Source: Pseudomonas sp. Irchel 3E20
Lineage (GTDB): Bacteria > Pseudomonadota > Gammaproteobacteria > Pseudomonadales > Pseudomonadaceae
DNA: 64,000 bases
Direction: 5' to 3'
Assembly: GCF_900187645.1 (NCBI RefSeq)
Contig: NZ_FYEE01000011.1
Coordinates: 124,001 to 188,000 of the forward strand
Shown here: positions 1-8,497 of the stretch, piece by piece
Position numbering within the stretch: position 1 is the stretch's first letter
How the letters are laid out: the number at the start of each line of letters is the position of its first letter
The notes under the pieces: generated by a model
Database searches by the model: none
What the model was told of the DNA's origin: nothing
Seen by the model: only the letters and a program-made list of their open reading frames with translations
Program-made: the position numbers and the translations under genes

Positions 1-2
1 AC

Positions 3-383
3 ATCATCATTTGCGGCCACTCCGATTGCGGCGCGATGCGGGCGGTGCTCAACCCACAAAGCCTGGAGAAAATGCCTACGGTCAAAGCCTGGCTGCGCCA
101 CGCTGAAGTCGCCAAGACCATGGTTCAGGAAAACTGCAATTGCGCCGATGAAAACGAAAGCATGCATGTGTTGACCGAGGAGAACGTCATCGCCCAACTC
201 CAGCACTTGCGCACTCACCCTTCGGTGGCCTCGCGCATGGCCAACGGTCATCTGTTTATCCATGGTTGGGTCTACAGCATCGAGACCAGCGAAATCAAAG
301 CCTACGATGCCGACAAAGGCTGCTTCCTGCCGCTCGATGGCAGCCATCCGATACCTGTAGCGACGCCCAAAGCGCGCTTCTAG
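3..383 (+). CDS. Beta-class carbonic anhydrase, C-terminal part (5' end outside window)
   Basis: The frame is open from base 3, so this is the 3' part of a gene that starts upstream. The first visible residues, IIICGHSDCGAMRAV, carry the His-x2-Cys zinc-ligand signature of beta-carbonic anhydrases, which interconvert CO2 and bicarbonate in the cytoplasm. The remainder (GWVYSIETSEIKAYDADKG near the end) matches the usual C-terminal beta strand of the family. It is followed by a SulP transporter, a pairing commonly seen for bicarbonate supply. The first zinc ligand (CxDxR) is outside the window. Confidence 0.93.
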   Translation: MIICGHSDCGAMRAVLNPQSLEKMPTVKAWLRHAEVAKTMVQENCNCADENESMHVLTEENVIAQLQHLRTHPSVASRMANGHLFIHGWVYSIETSEIKAYDADKGCFLPLDGSHPIPVATPKARF

Positions 384-472
384 ATCTTCCTTAGTTCCTG
401 CCTGGCTTAGCCTGGACTGCTGTTTTAGCGGTCGGCTTCGCCACGCCTGAAGAAATGTTCGGGAGCCTTTTT

Positions 473-2005
473 ATGGGTGCGTTCAAAGCGGTTTTGCCAC
501 GGGAGCTGTTGGCTTCGGTGGTGGTGTTTCTGGTGGCCCTGCCCTTGTGCATGGGCATTGCCATCGCGTCTGGTATGCCACCGGCCAAGGGCCTGATTAC
601 CGGGATCGTCGGCGGCTTGGTGGTGGGTTGGCTGGCCGGGTCGCCGTTGCAGGTCAGTGGCCCGGCCGCGGGGCTGGCGGTGTTGGTGTTCGAGCTGGTG
701 CGCCAGCATGGCGTGGCGATGCTGGGGCCGATCCTGCTGCTGGCGGGGTTGCTGCAATTGCTGGCCGGGCGCTTTCGCCTGGGCTGCTGGTTCCGGGTGA
801 CGGCGCCAGCGGTGGTGTACGGGATGTTGGCCGGGATTGGCGTGCTGATCGTGCTGTCCCAGGTGCATGTGATGCTCGATGGTGTGCCCAAGCCTTCCGG
901 GCTGGATAACTTGGCGGGGTTCCCGGGCGCCCTGGCTGAGGCGTGGCCGACCCTTGGAGGTGGCTTGGGCTGGCAAGCCGGGTTGTTAGGGTTGTCGACG
1001 ATTGCGGTGATGTGGCTGTGGGATAAATGGCGGCCCCAGGCGCTGCGCTTTGTGCCGGGTGCTCTGCTGGGTGTGGGCGTGACCACGGCGGCGAGCCTGC
1101 TGCTGGCGTTGCAGGTGCGGCGGGTGGAGGTGCCGGCCAATCTGGCCGAGGCTATCGATTGGCTGCGCCCGGCGGACTTGCTCAACCTGGCCACCCCGGA
1201 CCTGTTGGTCGCCGCGTTTGCCGTAGCGTTTATCGCCAGTGCCGAAACGCTGTTGTCGGCTGCGGCGGTCGATCGTATGCACAGTGGCCCGCGCTCGGAT
1301 TTCGATCGTGAGCTCTGCGCCCAAGGCGTGGGCAATATGCTGTGCGGCGTGCTCGGCGCGTTGCCGATGACCGGGGTGATCGTGCGCAGTTCGGCGAATG
1401 TGCAGGCCGGTGCCAGCACGCGGTTATCGACGATCTTTCATGGTGCCTGGTTGCTGGCCTTCGTGTTGTTGCTGTCCAGCGTGCTGCAAAGCATCCCGGT
1501 AGCCAGCCTGGCCGGGGTGTTGGTGTACACCGGGTGCAAATTGGTGGACCTGAAAGTGTTCCGCGGCTTGGGCCGCTATGGCCGCATGCCGATGCTGACC
1601 TACGGCGCCACGGCGCTGGCGATCATCTTTACCGACCTATTGACCGGGGTGCTGATCGGCTTCGGCCTGACGCTGGCGAAATTGGCCTGGAAGGCTTCGC
1701 GCTTGAAAATCAGCCTGGTGGACCTGCCAATGGCCGGTGAGATGGAGTTGCGCCTATCCGGCGCAGCGACCTTTCTCAAGGTTCCGGCCCTGACCCGGGT
1801 GTTGGCGCAGATCCCGCCCGGGGCGAGGGTGCATGTGCCGTTGGGCCATTTGAGCTACATCGATCATGCGTGCCTGGAGTTGCTGGAGGAATGGGCACGG
1901 GCCAACGCGGCCAAAGGCTCGACACTGCTGATTGAGGCGCGGGGCTTGAAGCGGCGGCTAGAGGGGCGTTTGCGCACAACCACCGGTGTGGGCGTGCGGG
2001 CATAG
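473..2005 (+). CDS. SulP family anion transporter with STAS domain
   Basis: Predicted inner-membrane transporter of about 510 residues with the SulP layout: many hydrophobic helices from residue 5 to about 400 (start MGAFKAVLPRELLASVVVF), then a cytoplasmic STAS domain (about 415-505, with HVPLGHLSYIDHACLELLEE). SulP proteins carry sulfate, bicarbonate or other anions; the carbonic anhydrase just upstream makes bicarbonate the likelier substrate, which is inference. The ATG at 473 is preferred because GGGAG lies 8 bases upstream; an in-frame ATG at 455 has no well-placed ribosome binding site. Confidence 0.9.
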   Translation: MGAFKAVLPRELLASVVVFLVALPLCMGIAIASGMPPAKGLITGIVGGLVVGWLAGSPLQVSGPAAGLAVLVFELVRQHGVAMLGPILLLAGLLQLLAGRFRLGCWFRVTAPAVVYGMLAGIGVLIVLSQVHVMLDGVPKPSGLDNLAGFPGALAEAWPTLGGGLGWQAGLLGLSTIAVMWLWDKWRPQALRFVPGALLGVGVTTAASLLLALQVRRVEVPANLAEAIDWLRPADLLNLATPDLLVAAFAVAFIASAETLLSAAAVDRMHSGPRSDFDRELCAQGVGNMLCGVLGALPMTGVIVRSSANVQAGASTRLSTIFHGAWLLAFVLLLSSVLQSIPVASLAGVLVYTGCKLVDLKVFRGLGRYGRMPMLTYGATALAIIFTDLLTGVLIGFGLTLAKLAWKASRLKISLVDLPMAGEMELRLSGAATFLKVPALTRVLAQIPPGARVHVPLGHLSYIDHACLELLEEWARANAAKGSTLLIEARGLKRRLEGRLRTTTGVGVRA

Positions 2006-2048
2006 CGGGTTGGCGCGACCCGAGGCCGCGCCAATGGCTACGGTGGCA

Positions 2049-2696
2049 TCAGGCGGGCGGGTCCAGCTCCAGGACCACGCCCAGTTGGCGCGACAGGCAT
2101 GGCCAGCGCTTCCACGCGGCACCGGTGTCGGGGCTGGCGAGCTTGTCGCGGTAGGCCTCGACCGACTCCAGGGCGAAGCTCTCTTCGTTGAGCATTTCGT
2201 CCACGGCGTGGTGTACCGCCTCGTCCAACTGGTTGGCAAAGGCTTCGCCGATCAATTGATGGGCGATCAGGTTGGCAACCGTCATGTCCAGGGGGATCAG
2301 CGGTTGGCCGAAGTGCTTGATGTACAGGTCGTTGACTTCTTCTACCAGGCGATGGGCCAGGTAGGCTTCATCCAGCAGGCCAGCGAGGCCGACGTGGCCG
2401 TCCATGATTTTCAGGGGCTGGAGGAAGAACTGCTCGGCGATCTTCAGTACCGGCTTGATCTGCGACTCGATGCCAGCCTCGCGCGCCACGCCATTGGCGG
2501 CGTCCAGCAGGTCGGGCACTTGGTCGATATAGGCGGTGACAAAACCGGTCATCGCGCCTTTGGCGTTGGCCTGCGGCAGTTGGATGGCCGAGTGCAGGTG
2601 CGGTAATTGGGTTTCCAACTGGCGCGCAAGTTGACCGGTTTGGGTCTCATGTTGGTGGGCACGTTGGATCTGCTCGCGCAATGCGGCGGTGTTCAT
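2049..2696 (-). CDS. Conserved hypothetical protein near the cox locus
   Basis: A soluble, largely helical protein of 215 residues with no signal peptide or membrane helix. No catalytic motif is recognisable. From memory, the PAO1 neighbourhood has a hypothetical gene (PA0104) in the same place between the SulP gene and coxB, so it is a conserved neighbour rather than a recent insertion. It is convergent with the SulP gene (43 bases between stops) and divergent from coxB. Its function is unknown; the sequence is rich in His, Glu and Leu without a metal-binding pattern I can name. Confidence 0.8.
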   Translation of the reverse strand: MNTAALREQIQRAHQHETQTGQLARQLETQLPHLHSAIQLPQANAKGAMTGFVTAYIDQVPDLLDAANGVAREAGIESQIKPVLKIAEQFFLQPLKIMDGHVGLAGLLDEAYLAHRLVEEVNDLYIKHFGQPLIPLDMTVANLIAHQLIGEAFANQLDEAVHHAVDEMLNEESFALESVEAYRDKLASPDTGAAWKRWPCLSRQLGVVLELDPPA

Positions 2697-3067
2697 GAAA
2701 ACTCCAGGAAGCGAAGGCAGTTGATGAGGGAAGACATAAGTTAGCTTGCTTACAAAACTTACTAAGACGGCTTTGTCATAATTATTTCACGGTTATGCTC
2801 TGCCGTTATATCGAAATGCCACCATTCGTCCGTTATCTCCCTTCATTCATTGGGCCTACCGGGTCCATTGCATTTGTATCAGCTGTTTTACGCCATCGCG
2901 TTGCGAGGTCCCGGTCGCTGTCTATACTCGCTTCTGTACGCGATTAGCTGATGACGCCCGACTGCTGTGCAGGCAAGGCTTGGCGGTGATTTGCAGTATC
3001 TGAGCCGCTCCCTTGGCCGCAGGTGTAACGCCTGACGGGATAACAAGAACGATAAGGGGAACCCGCA
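2697..3067. other. Divergent intergenic region upstream of coxB
   Basis: The 371 bases separate the divergent hypothetical gene from coxB and are visibly more AT-rich in the first half. They contain the candidate coxB promoter listed separately and a GGGGA ribosome binding site just before coxB. No repeat or RNA structure stood out. Confidence 0.6.
2901..2928 (+). promoter_or_regulatory. Candidate sigma-70/sigma-S promoter of coxB
   Basis: TTGCGA (2901-2906) and TATACT (2923-2928) are separated by 16 bases, about 140 bases before the coxB start. The match is fair to good for a housekeeping or RpoS promoter. In P. aeruginosa the aa3 oxidase operon is known to be RpoS- and starvation-controlled, so sigma-S use is plausible but not shown by the sequence. 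Confidence 0.4.
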
Positions 3068-4195
3068 ATGACGCGACATCCACATGTTTGGATGGGCCTT
3101 GTGTTGTGGTCAGTATTCAGCCAGGCGCAAGCCGCCTGGACGGTGAATATGACGCCAGGGGCCACTGAGGTGAGTAACGCGGTCTTCGACCTGCACATGA
3201 CCATTTTCTGGATCTGTGTGGTGATTGGCATCATCGTCTTCGGTGCCATGTTCTGGTCGATGATGGTCCACCGCCGCTCCACCGGCCAGGTACCGGCCAA
3301 GTTTCACGAGAGCACCACGGTCGAGATTCTGTGGACCGTCGTACCTTTCCTGATCCTGGTGGCCATGGCCATTCCCGCCACCAAAACGTTAATCAATATC
3401 TACGACAGCTCGGAATCGGATGTGGACATCCAGGTCACCGGCTATCAGTGGAAGTGGCATTACAAATACCTGGGCCAGGACGTCGAGTTCTTCAGCAACC
3501 TGGCCACGCCCGCCGAGCAAATCCACAACAAGGCCACCAAGGGCGAGCACTACCTGCTGGAAGTCGACCAGCCGCTGGTGTTGCCGGTGGGGGCCAAGGT
3601 GCGCTTTCTGGTGACGGCGGCGGATGTGATCCACTCTTGGTGGGTGCCGGCCTTTGCGGTCAAGCGCGATGCCATTCCCGGCTTCGTCAACGAGGCCTGG
3701 ACCCGCGTCGAAAAACCCGGCCTGTACCGTGGCCAATGCGCGGAGTTGTGTGGCAAGGACCACGGCTTCATGCCCATCGTGGTCGAGGTCAAGTCCAAGG
3801 CTGACTACGACACCTGGCTCGGCGAGCGCAAGGCCGAGGCGGCCAAGCTCAAGGAACTGACCTCCAAAGAGTGGACGCTCGAAGAGCTGGTGGCCCGTGG
3901 CGACAAGGTCTACCACACCACCTGCGTGGCCTGTCACCAGGCCGAGGGCCAGGGCCTGCCGCCGATGTTCCCGGCGCTCAAGGGTTCGAAAATCGCCACC
4001 GGCCCTGCGGCCGAGCACCTGAGCATCGTCTACCACGGCAAACCGGGCACCGCGATGGCCGCGTTCGGCAAGCAACTGTCGGAAGTCGATATCGCTGCGG
4101 TCGTTACCTACGAGCGTAATGCGTGGGGCAACAACAAGGGCGACATGGTTACGCCTAAGGATGTGCTGGCCCTCAAAGAGGCTGAAAACAAATGA
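3068..4195 (+). CDS. coxB: Cytochrome c oxidase subunit II with C-terminal cytochrome c domain
   Basis: Electron-entry subunit of an aa3-type (caa3-like) oxidase, 375 residues. A signal peptide (about 1-23) is followed by two membrane helices (about 45-65 and 85-105) and a periplasmic CuA domain. The CuA ligands are visible: H189, then C224-x3-C228-x3-H232 and M235 (QCAELCGKDHGFM). A fused cytochrome c domain follows, with heme site CVACH at 286-290. The fused heme domain lets the enzyme accept electrons from soluble cytochrome c4/c5. First gene of the cox operon; good ribosome binding site AAGGGGA upstream. Confidence 0.97.
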   Translation: MTRHPHVWMGLVLWSVFSQAQAAWTVNMTPGATEVSNAVFDLHMTIFWICVVIGIIVFGAMFWSMMVHRRSTGQVPAKFHESTTVEILWTVVPFLILVAMAIPATKTLINIYDSSESDVDIQVTGYQWKWHYKYLGQDVEFFSNLATPAEQIHNKATKGEHYLLEVDQPLVLPVGAKVRFLVTAADVIHSWWVPAFAVKRDAIPGFVNEAWTRVEKPGLYRGQCAELCGKDHGFMPIVVEVKSKADYDTWLGERKAEAAKLKELTSKEWTLEELVARGDKVYHTTCVACHQAEGQGLPPMFPALKGSKIATGPAAEHLSIVYHGKPGTAMAAFGKQLSEVDIAAVVTYERNAWGNNKGDMVTPKDVLALKEAENK

Positions 4196-4277
4196 GCGCG
4201 CCCAATGCAGGCCCCCGCCCACGGTCGCGGCGATGCGCCCATGACCGCCTCGCCCACTTCTTTGCAGGAGAAAGGAC

Positions 4278-5867
4278 ATGAGCGCAGTGATCGATGACCA
4301 CGGCCATGCCGGTGACCACGCCCACGGCCCCGCCAAAGGCCTGATGCGTTGGGTGCTGACCACCAACCACAAAGACATCGGGACCATGTACCTGTGGTTC
4401 AGCTTCGCGATGTTCCTGCTCGGCGGCTCGTTCGCCATGGTGATCCGTGCCGAGCTGTTCCAGCCGGGCCTGCAGATCGTGCAGCCGGAATTCTTCAACC
4501 AGATGACCACCATGCACGGGCTGATTATGGTCTTTGGCGCGGTGATGCCGGCGTTCGTCGGCCTAGCCAACTGGATGATCCCGCTGATGATCGGCGCGCC
4601 GGACATGGCCCTGCCGCGGATGAACAACTTCAGCTTCTGGCTGCTGCCGGCGGCGTTCCTGTTGTTGGTCTCGACGCTGTTTTCCCCTGGCGGCGGGCCG
4701 AATTTTGGCTGGACCTTCTATGCCCCGCTCTCGACCACTTACGCGCCGGAAAGCGTGACCTTTTTCATCTTCGCCATTCACCTGATGGGCATCAGCTCGA
4801 TCATGGGCGCGATCAACGTGATCGCCACCATCCTCAACCTGCGCGCCCCCGGTATGACGCTGATGAAAATGCCGTTGTTCGTCTGGACCTGGCTGATTAC
4901 CGCGTTCCTGCTGATCGCGGTGATGCCGGTGCTGGCCGGTTGCGTGACGATGATGCTGATGGACATCCACTTCGGCACCAGTTTCTTCAGCGCGGCGGGC
5001 GGCGGCGACCCGGTGCTGTTCCAGCACGTGTTCTGGTTCTTCGGCCACCCCGAGGTGTACATCATGATCCTGCCGGCGTTCGGCGCCGTCAGCTCGATCA
5101 TCCCGACCTTTTCGCGCAAGCCGCTGTTTGGCTACACCTCAATGGTCTACGCCACGGCGAGCATTGCGTTCCTGTCGTTCATTGTCTGGGCGCACCACAT
5201 GTTCGTGGTGGGCATTCCGCTGGTGGGCGAGTTGTTCTTCATGTACGCGACCCTGCTGATCGCGGTGCCCACCGGGGTCAAGGTGTTCAACTGGGCCAGC
5301 ACCATGTGGCAAGGCTCGCTGACCTTCGAGACGCCCATGCTGTTCGCCGTGGCGTTCGTGATCCTGTTCACCATCGGCGGGTTCTCCGGGCTGATGCTGG
5401 CCATCGCCCCGGCAGACTTCCAGTACCACGACACCTACTTCGTGGTGGCGCATTTCCACTACGTGCTGGTGCCGGGGGCGATCTTCGGGATCTTCGCCTC
5501 GGCCTACTACTGGCTGCCGAAATGGACCGGCCACATGTACGACGAAACCCTGGGCAAGCTGCATTTCTGGTTGTCCTTCGTGGGCATGAACATGGCGTTC
5601 TTCCCGATGCACTTCGTGGGGTTGGCGGGCATGCCGCGCCGCATCCCGGACTACAACCTGCAATTTGCCGACTTCAACATGGTGTCCTCCATTGGCGCCT
5701 TCACCTTCGGCGCTACCCAGTTCCTGTTCCTGTTCATCGTTATCAAGTGCATCCGTGGCGGCGCACCCGCCCCGGCCAAGCCGTGGGACGGTGCCGAGGG
5801 GCTGGAGTGGAGCATTCCGTCGCCCGCGCCCTACCACACCTTCACCACGCCGCCGGAGGTGAAATGA
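4278..5867 (+). CDS. coxA: Cytochrome c oxidase subunit I
   Basis: Catalytic heme-copper subunit of 529 residues with twelve membrane helices, the standard length for the aa3 type. Visible signatures include TTNHKDIGTMY at the N-terminus, MTTMHGLIMVFGA (low-spin heme a ligand), HVFWFFGHPEVYIMILPAFG (CuB His and the cross-linked Tyr of the active site), WAHHMFVVG (the two further CuB histidines) and HFHYVL (heme ligands). It sits 82 bases after coxB and has an AGGAGAAAGGA ribosome binding site. It reduces oxygen to water and pumps protons. Confidence 0.98.
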   Translation: MSAVIDDHGHAGDHAHGPAKGLMRWVLTTNHKDIGTMYLWFSFAMFLLGGSFAMVIRAELFQPGLQIVQPEFFNQMTTMHGLIMVFGAVMPAFVGLANWMIPLMIGAPDMALPRMNNFSFWLLPAAFLLLVSTLFSPGGGPNFGWTFYAPLSTTYAPESVTFFIFAIHLMGISSIMGAINVIATILNLRAPGMTLMKMPLFVWTWLITAFLLIAVMPVLAGCVTMMLMDIHFGTSFFSAAGGGDPVLFQHVFWFFGHPEVYIMILPAFGAVSSIIPTFSRKPLFGYTSMVYATASIAFLSFIVWAHHMFVVGIPLVGELFFMYATLLIAVPTGVKVFNWASTMWQGSLTFETPMLFAVAFVILFTIGGFSGLMLAIAPADFQYHDTYFVVAHFHYVLVPGAIFGIFASAYYWLPKWTGHMYDETLGKLHFWLSFVGMNMAFFPMHFVGLAGMPRRIPDYNLQFADFNMVSSIGAFTFGATQFLFLFIVIKCIRGGAPAPAKPWDGAEGLEWSIPSPAPYHTFTTPPEVK

Positions 5868-5890
5868 ATATTCGGGGTTTGGAGTTCCCA

Positions 5891-5977
5891 TGTGGGAGCG
5901 AGCCTGCTCGCGATGACAGACTGCGCGACAGCGATATCCACGGTGATGCGCTTATCGCGAGCAGGCTCGCTCCCACA
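5891..5977. repeat. REPIN (two inverted REP sequences)
   Basis: REP at 5891-5914 (TGTGGGAGCGAGCCTGCTCGC then GAT) and its inverted partner at 5954-5977 (starts ATCGCGAGCAGG) flank about 40 bases of spacer. The arms are near-perfect reverse complements. This is the REP type common in the P. fluorescens group, mobilised by RAYT transposases elsewhere in the genome. It lies between coxA and ctaG and could act on mRNA stability within the operon. Confidence 0.92.
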
Positions 5978-6005
5978 GTTGTTTTAGGTATACACGGTGG
6001 GCGCC

Positions 6006-6548
6006 ATGGCTGAACCCGCCACCAACAAACGCCTGGTTACCCGCCTGCTGATCCTAGTGGTGGCCATGTTTGCCTTCGGCTTTGCCCTGGTGCCGATCTA
6101 CGACGTGATGTGCGCCGCGTTCGGCATCAATGGCAAAACCGCCGGGCAGTACGAGGGCGAGCAGGTGAGCGACCTGTCGCGCCAGGTGCGGGTGCAGTTC
6201 CTGTCCACCAATGCCGTGGACATGGTCTGGGAGTTTCACTCCAAGGCCGATGAACTGTTGGTCAACCCCGGGGCGGTGAACGAGATGGTGTTCGTGGCGC
6301 ACAACCCGACCAACCGCCCGATGACGGCCCAGGCCATCCCCAGCATTTCCCCGGCCGAGGCGGCAATGTATTTCCACAAGACCGAGTGCTTCTGCTTCAC
6401 CCAGCAGATTCTGCAACCGGGGGAGCGCATCGAGATGCCGGTGCGTTTCATCGTTGACCGCGACATGCCCAAGCAAGTCAAACACCTGACGCTGGCTTAC
6501 ACGCTGTTCGATATCACCGCTCGCCACCCGCCGGTCGCGACCAACTGA
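6006..6548 (+). CDS. ctaG: Cytochrome c oxidase assembly protein CtaG/Cox11
   Basis: Copper chaperone that delivers CuB to subunit I. It is 180 residues, with one N-terminal membrane helix (about 11-30) and a periplasmic immunoglobulin-like domain holding the copper-binding motif CFCF (in KTECFCFTQQ) and a conserved Cys after the membrane helix (DVMCAAFGING). The ATG at 6006 is chosen over an in-frame GTG at 5997 because GGTGG is correctly spaced before it. It lies between coxA and subunit III as in other pseudomonads. Confidence 0.95.
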   Translation: MAEPATNKRLVTRLLILVVAMFAFGFALVPIYDVMCAAFGINGKTAGQYEGEQVSDLSRQVRVQFLSTNAVDMVWEFHSKADELLVNPGAVNEMVFVAHNPTNRPMTAQAIPSISPAEAAMYFHKTECFCFTQQILQPGERIEMPVRFIVDRDMPKQVKHLTLAYTLFDITARHPPVATN

Positions 6549-6589
6549 CCCCGGCGAGTCCAAGCGTGCCCGATAAGGAGAACAATAAG

Positions 6590-7477
6590 ATGGCAACTCA
6601 CGAGACGTACTACGTTCCGGCCCAGAGTAAATGGCCGATCATCGCCACGGTCGGCATGCTGGTCACGGTGGTGGGCCTGGGCATCTGGTTCAACGACCTC
6701 AAGGCCGCCCGCGCCGATTCCCACGGCCCTTGGGTATTTTTCGCCGGCAGCCTGGTGCTGGCGTACATGTTGTTCGGCTGGTTCGGCGCGGTCATCAAAG
6801 AAAGCCACGCCGGGCTCTACAGCCCGCAGATGGACCGTTCGTTTCGCTGGGGCATGACCTGGTTCATCTTTTCCGAAGTGATGTTCTTCATCGCCTTCTT
6901 CGGCGCGCTGTTTTATGTACGGCACCTGTCCGGCCCATGGCTGGGCGGCGATGGCGCCAAGGGCCTGGCCAACATGCTGTGGCCCGGTTTCGAGTTCACC
7001 TGGCCACTGCTCAACACCCCGGACCCGAAACTCTACCCCGCGCCCAAGGGCATCATCAGCCCTTGGGGCTTGCCGCTGCTCAATACGGTGTTGCTGGTCA
7101 GCTCCAGCGTGACCATCACCATCGCCCACCACGCCTTGAAAAAAGGCCATCGCGGCGCACTGAAAATCTGGCTGGCCCTCACCGTGCTGTTGGGCTGTGC
7201 CTTCCTCGGTTTTCAGGCCGAAGAGTACATCCACGCCTACAAGGAGCTGGGGCTGACCCTGGGTTCGGGCGTGTACGGCGCGACGTTCTTCATGCTCACC
7301 GGGTTCCACGGGGCCCACGTGACCATCGGCACCGTCATCCTGTTCGTGATGCTGATGCGGGTGATGCGCGGGCACTTCAATAACGAGCACCAGTTCGGTT
7401 TTGAAGCCGCCAGTTGGTACTGGCACTTTGTCGATGTGGTGTGGATCGGTTTGTTTGTTTTCGTCTACGTGCTCTGA
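6590..7477 (+). CDS. coxC: Cytochrome c oxidase subunit III
   Basis: Membrane subunit of 295 residues with seven predicted helices, starting MATHETYYVPAQSKWPI. Family features include FRWGMTWFIFSEVMFF, with the conserved Glu in the second bundle, TGFHGAHVTIGT and the C-terminal SWYWHFVDVVWIGLF. The start at 6590 has AAGGAG about eight bases upstream; an in-frame upstream ATG extension has no support. It stabilises subunit I and is part of the structural set coxB-coxA-coxC. Confidence 0.97.
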   Translation: MATHETYYVPAQSKWPIIATVGMLVTVVGLGIWFNDLKAARADSHGPWVFFAGSLVLAYMLFGWFGAVIKESHAGLYSPQMDRSFRWGMTWFIFSEVMFFIAFFGALFYVRHLSGPWLGGDGAKGLANMLWPGFEFTWPLLNTPDPKLYPAPKGIISPWGLPLLNTVLLVSSSVTITIAHHALKKGHRGALKIWLALTVLLGCAFLGFQAEEYIHAYKELGLTLGSGVYGATFFMLTGFHGAHVTIGTVILFVMLMRVMRGHFNNEHQFGFEAASWYWHFVDVVWIGLFVFVYVL

Positions 7478-7485
7478 CGCGCCGC

Positions 7486-7689
7486 TTACCAGGGCGCGTG
7501 GCTCACCAGTTGGCCGCTGTAGAAACCCCAGGCGATCAGGCCGACGGTGACGGTGGCCAGGCCGACACGAACCATCAAGGCCGTCAGCAGGCGTTTGGAA
7601 CTGCTGTCGTCCCTGACCAAGAAGAACAAGCCGCTGAACAGGCTGACAACCGTGGCAATCAGCATCAGGACGATGGCTGCTTTGAGCAT
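7486..7689 (-). CDS. DUF2909 twin-transmembrane protein
   Basis: A 67-residue protein with two hydrophobic helices (about 3-25 and 38-60) joined by a short charged loop (VRDDSSSKR). It matches the DUF2909 twin-transmembrane family found in cox loci of gammaproteobacteria. It is encoded on the strand opposite the cox genes, with its stop 8 bases from that of subunit III. Its function is unknown; a role in oxidase assembly is only suggested by position. Confidence 0.82.
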   Translation of the reverse strand: MLKAAIVLMLIATVVSLFSGLFFLVRDDSSSKRLLTALMVRVGLATVTVGLIAWGFYSGQLVSHAPW

Positions 7690-7759
7690 GGTGGGGACTC
7701 CAGGGGGACGGGATGCAATGGAGTAAAGCTAGTCCGCTTTCTACGTGTGCGGCAACGCC

Positions 7760-8497
7760 ATGAAGACTTTTCGCCCAGGCGTGGTGCCGACCTTGGTGGT
7801 GCTGGCGCTGTTACCGCTGTTGGTGTTTCTCGGCTTCTGGCAATTGGGCCGGGGCGAGCAAAAACGCCTGCTGCTCGACAGCTACGCCGAGCGCCGCGCC
7901 GCCACGCCTGTGGCGCTGAGCCAGGTGCAGCCCGCCGACCCGGCCTTTCGCCGCGTGCGCCTGCACGGCCAGTTCGACACCCGCCACAGCCTGCTGTTGG
8001 ACAACAGCACCCGCGACGGCAAGGTCGGCGTCGAACTGCTGCAACCCTTCCTCGACCAGGCCAGTGGCCAATGGGTGTTGCTCAACCGTGGCTGGTTGCC
8101 CTGGCCGGATCGGCGTACGCCACCCCAATTCAGCACCCCGGCCCAGGCCCTGGCTATCAATGCCTGGGTCTATGTCGCGCCGGGCGCCACCTTCCAATTG
8201 CACGCCGACCCGGCCAACGCCACGTGGCCTCGCCTGATAACCGCAGTGGCCCCGCCCGCGCTCTGGGCCGAGTTGGGCCGCGAGGGCGTTGCCTGGCAAC
8301 TGCGCGCCGAAAGCGGCCCGGGCACCTACCGCACGGACTGGCCGGTGGTGGCCATGGGGCCGGAAAAACACCTGGGCTATGCCGTGCAGTGGTTCGCCAT
8401 GGCGCTGGCGCTGCTGGCACTTTACCTCTACCTCGGATGGCACAACGCAAGGGAGAAACACCATGGGAGCGGCCATGAATCCACCCAACACGTCTGA
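7760..8497 (+). CDS. SURF1 family oxidase assembly protein
   Basis: A 245-residue protein with an N-terminal helix (VVPTLVVLALLPLLVFLGFWQ) and a C-terminal helix (WFAMALALLALYLYLGWHN) bracketing a periplasmic domain, the SURF1 topology. The motif GFWQLGRGEQKR after the first helix and LLLDNSTRDGKVG are family hallmarks. SURF1 helps insert heme a into subunit I. The ATG at 7760 is preferred to an in-frame GTG at 7745. Its 3' end overlaps the next gene by 35 bases in another frame. Confidence 0.92.
   Translation: MKTFRPGVVPTLVVLALLPLLVFLGFWQLGRGEQKRLLLDSYAERRAATPVALSQVQPADPAFRRVRLHGQFDTRHSLLLDNSTRDGKVGVELLQPFLDQASGQWVLLNRGWLPWPDRRTPPQFSTPAQALAINAWVYVAPGATFQLHADPANATWPRLITAVAPPALWAELGREGVAWQLRAESGPGTYRTDWPVVAMGPEKHLGYAVQWFAMALALLALYLYLGWHNAREKHHGSGHESTQHV

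Noticed and set aside
391..1419. Long minus-strand open frame opposite the SulP gene
   Set aside because: It is low in complexity (Ser/Thr/Pro/Ala), lacks family features and overlaps a well-supported membrane transporter.
4349..6013. 554-codon plus-strand frame overlapping coxA
   Set aside because: Arg/His-rich shadow of coxA in another frame with no membrane helices or motifs.
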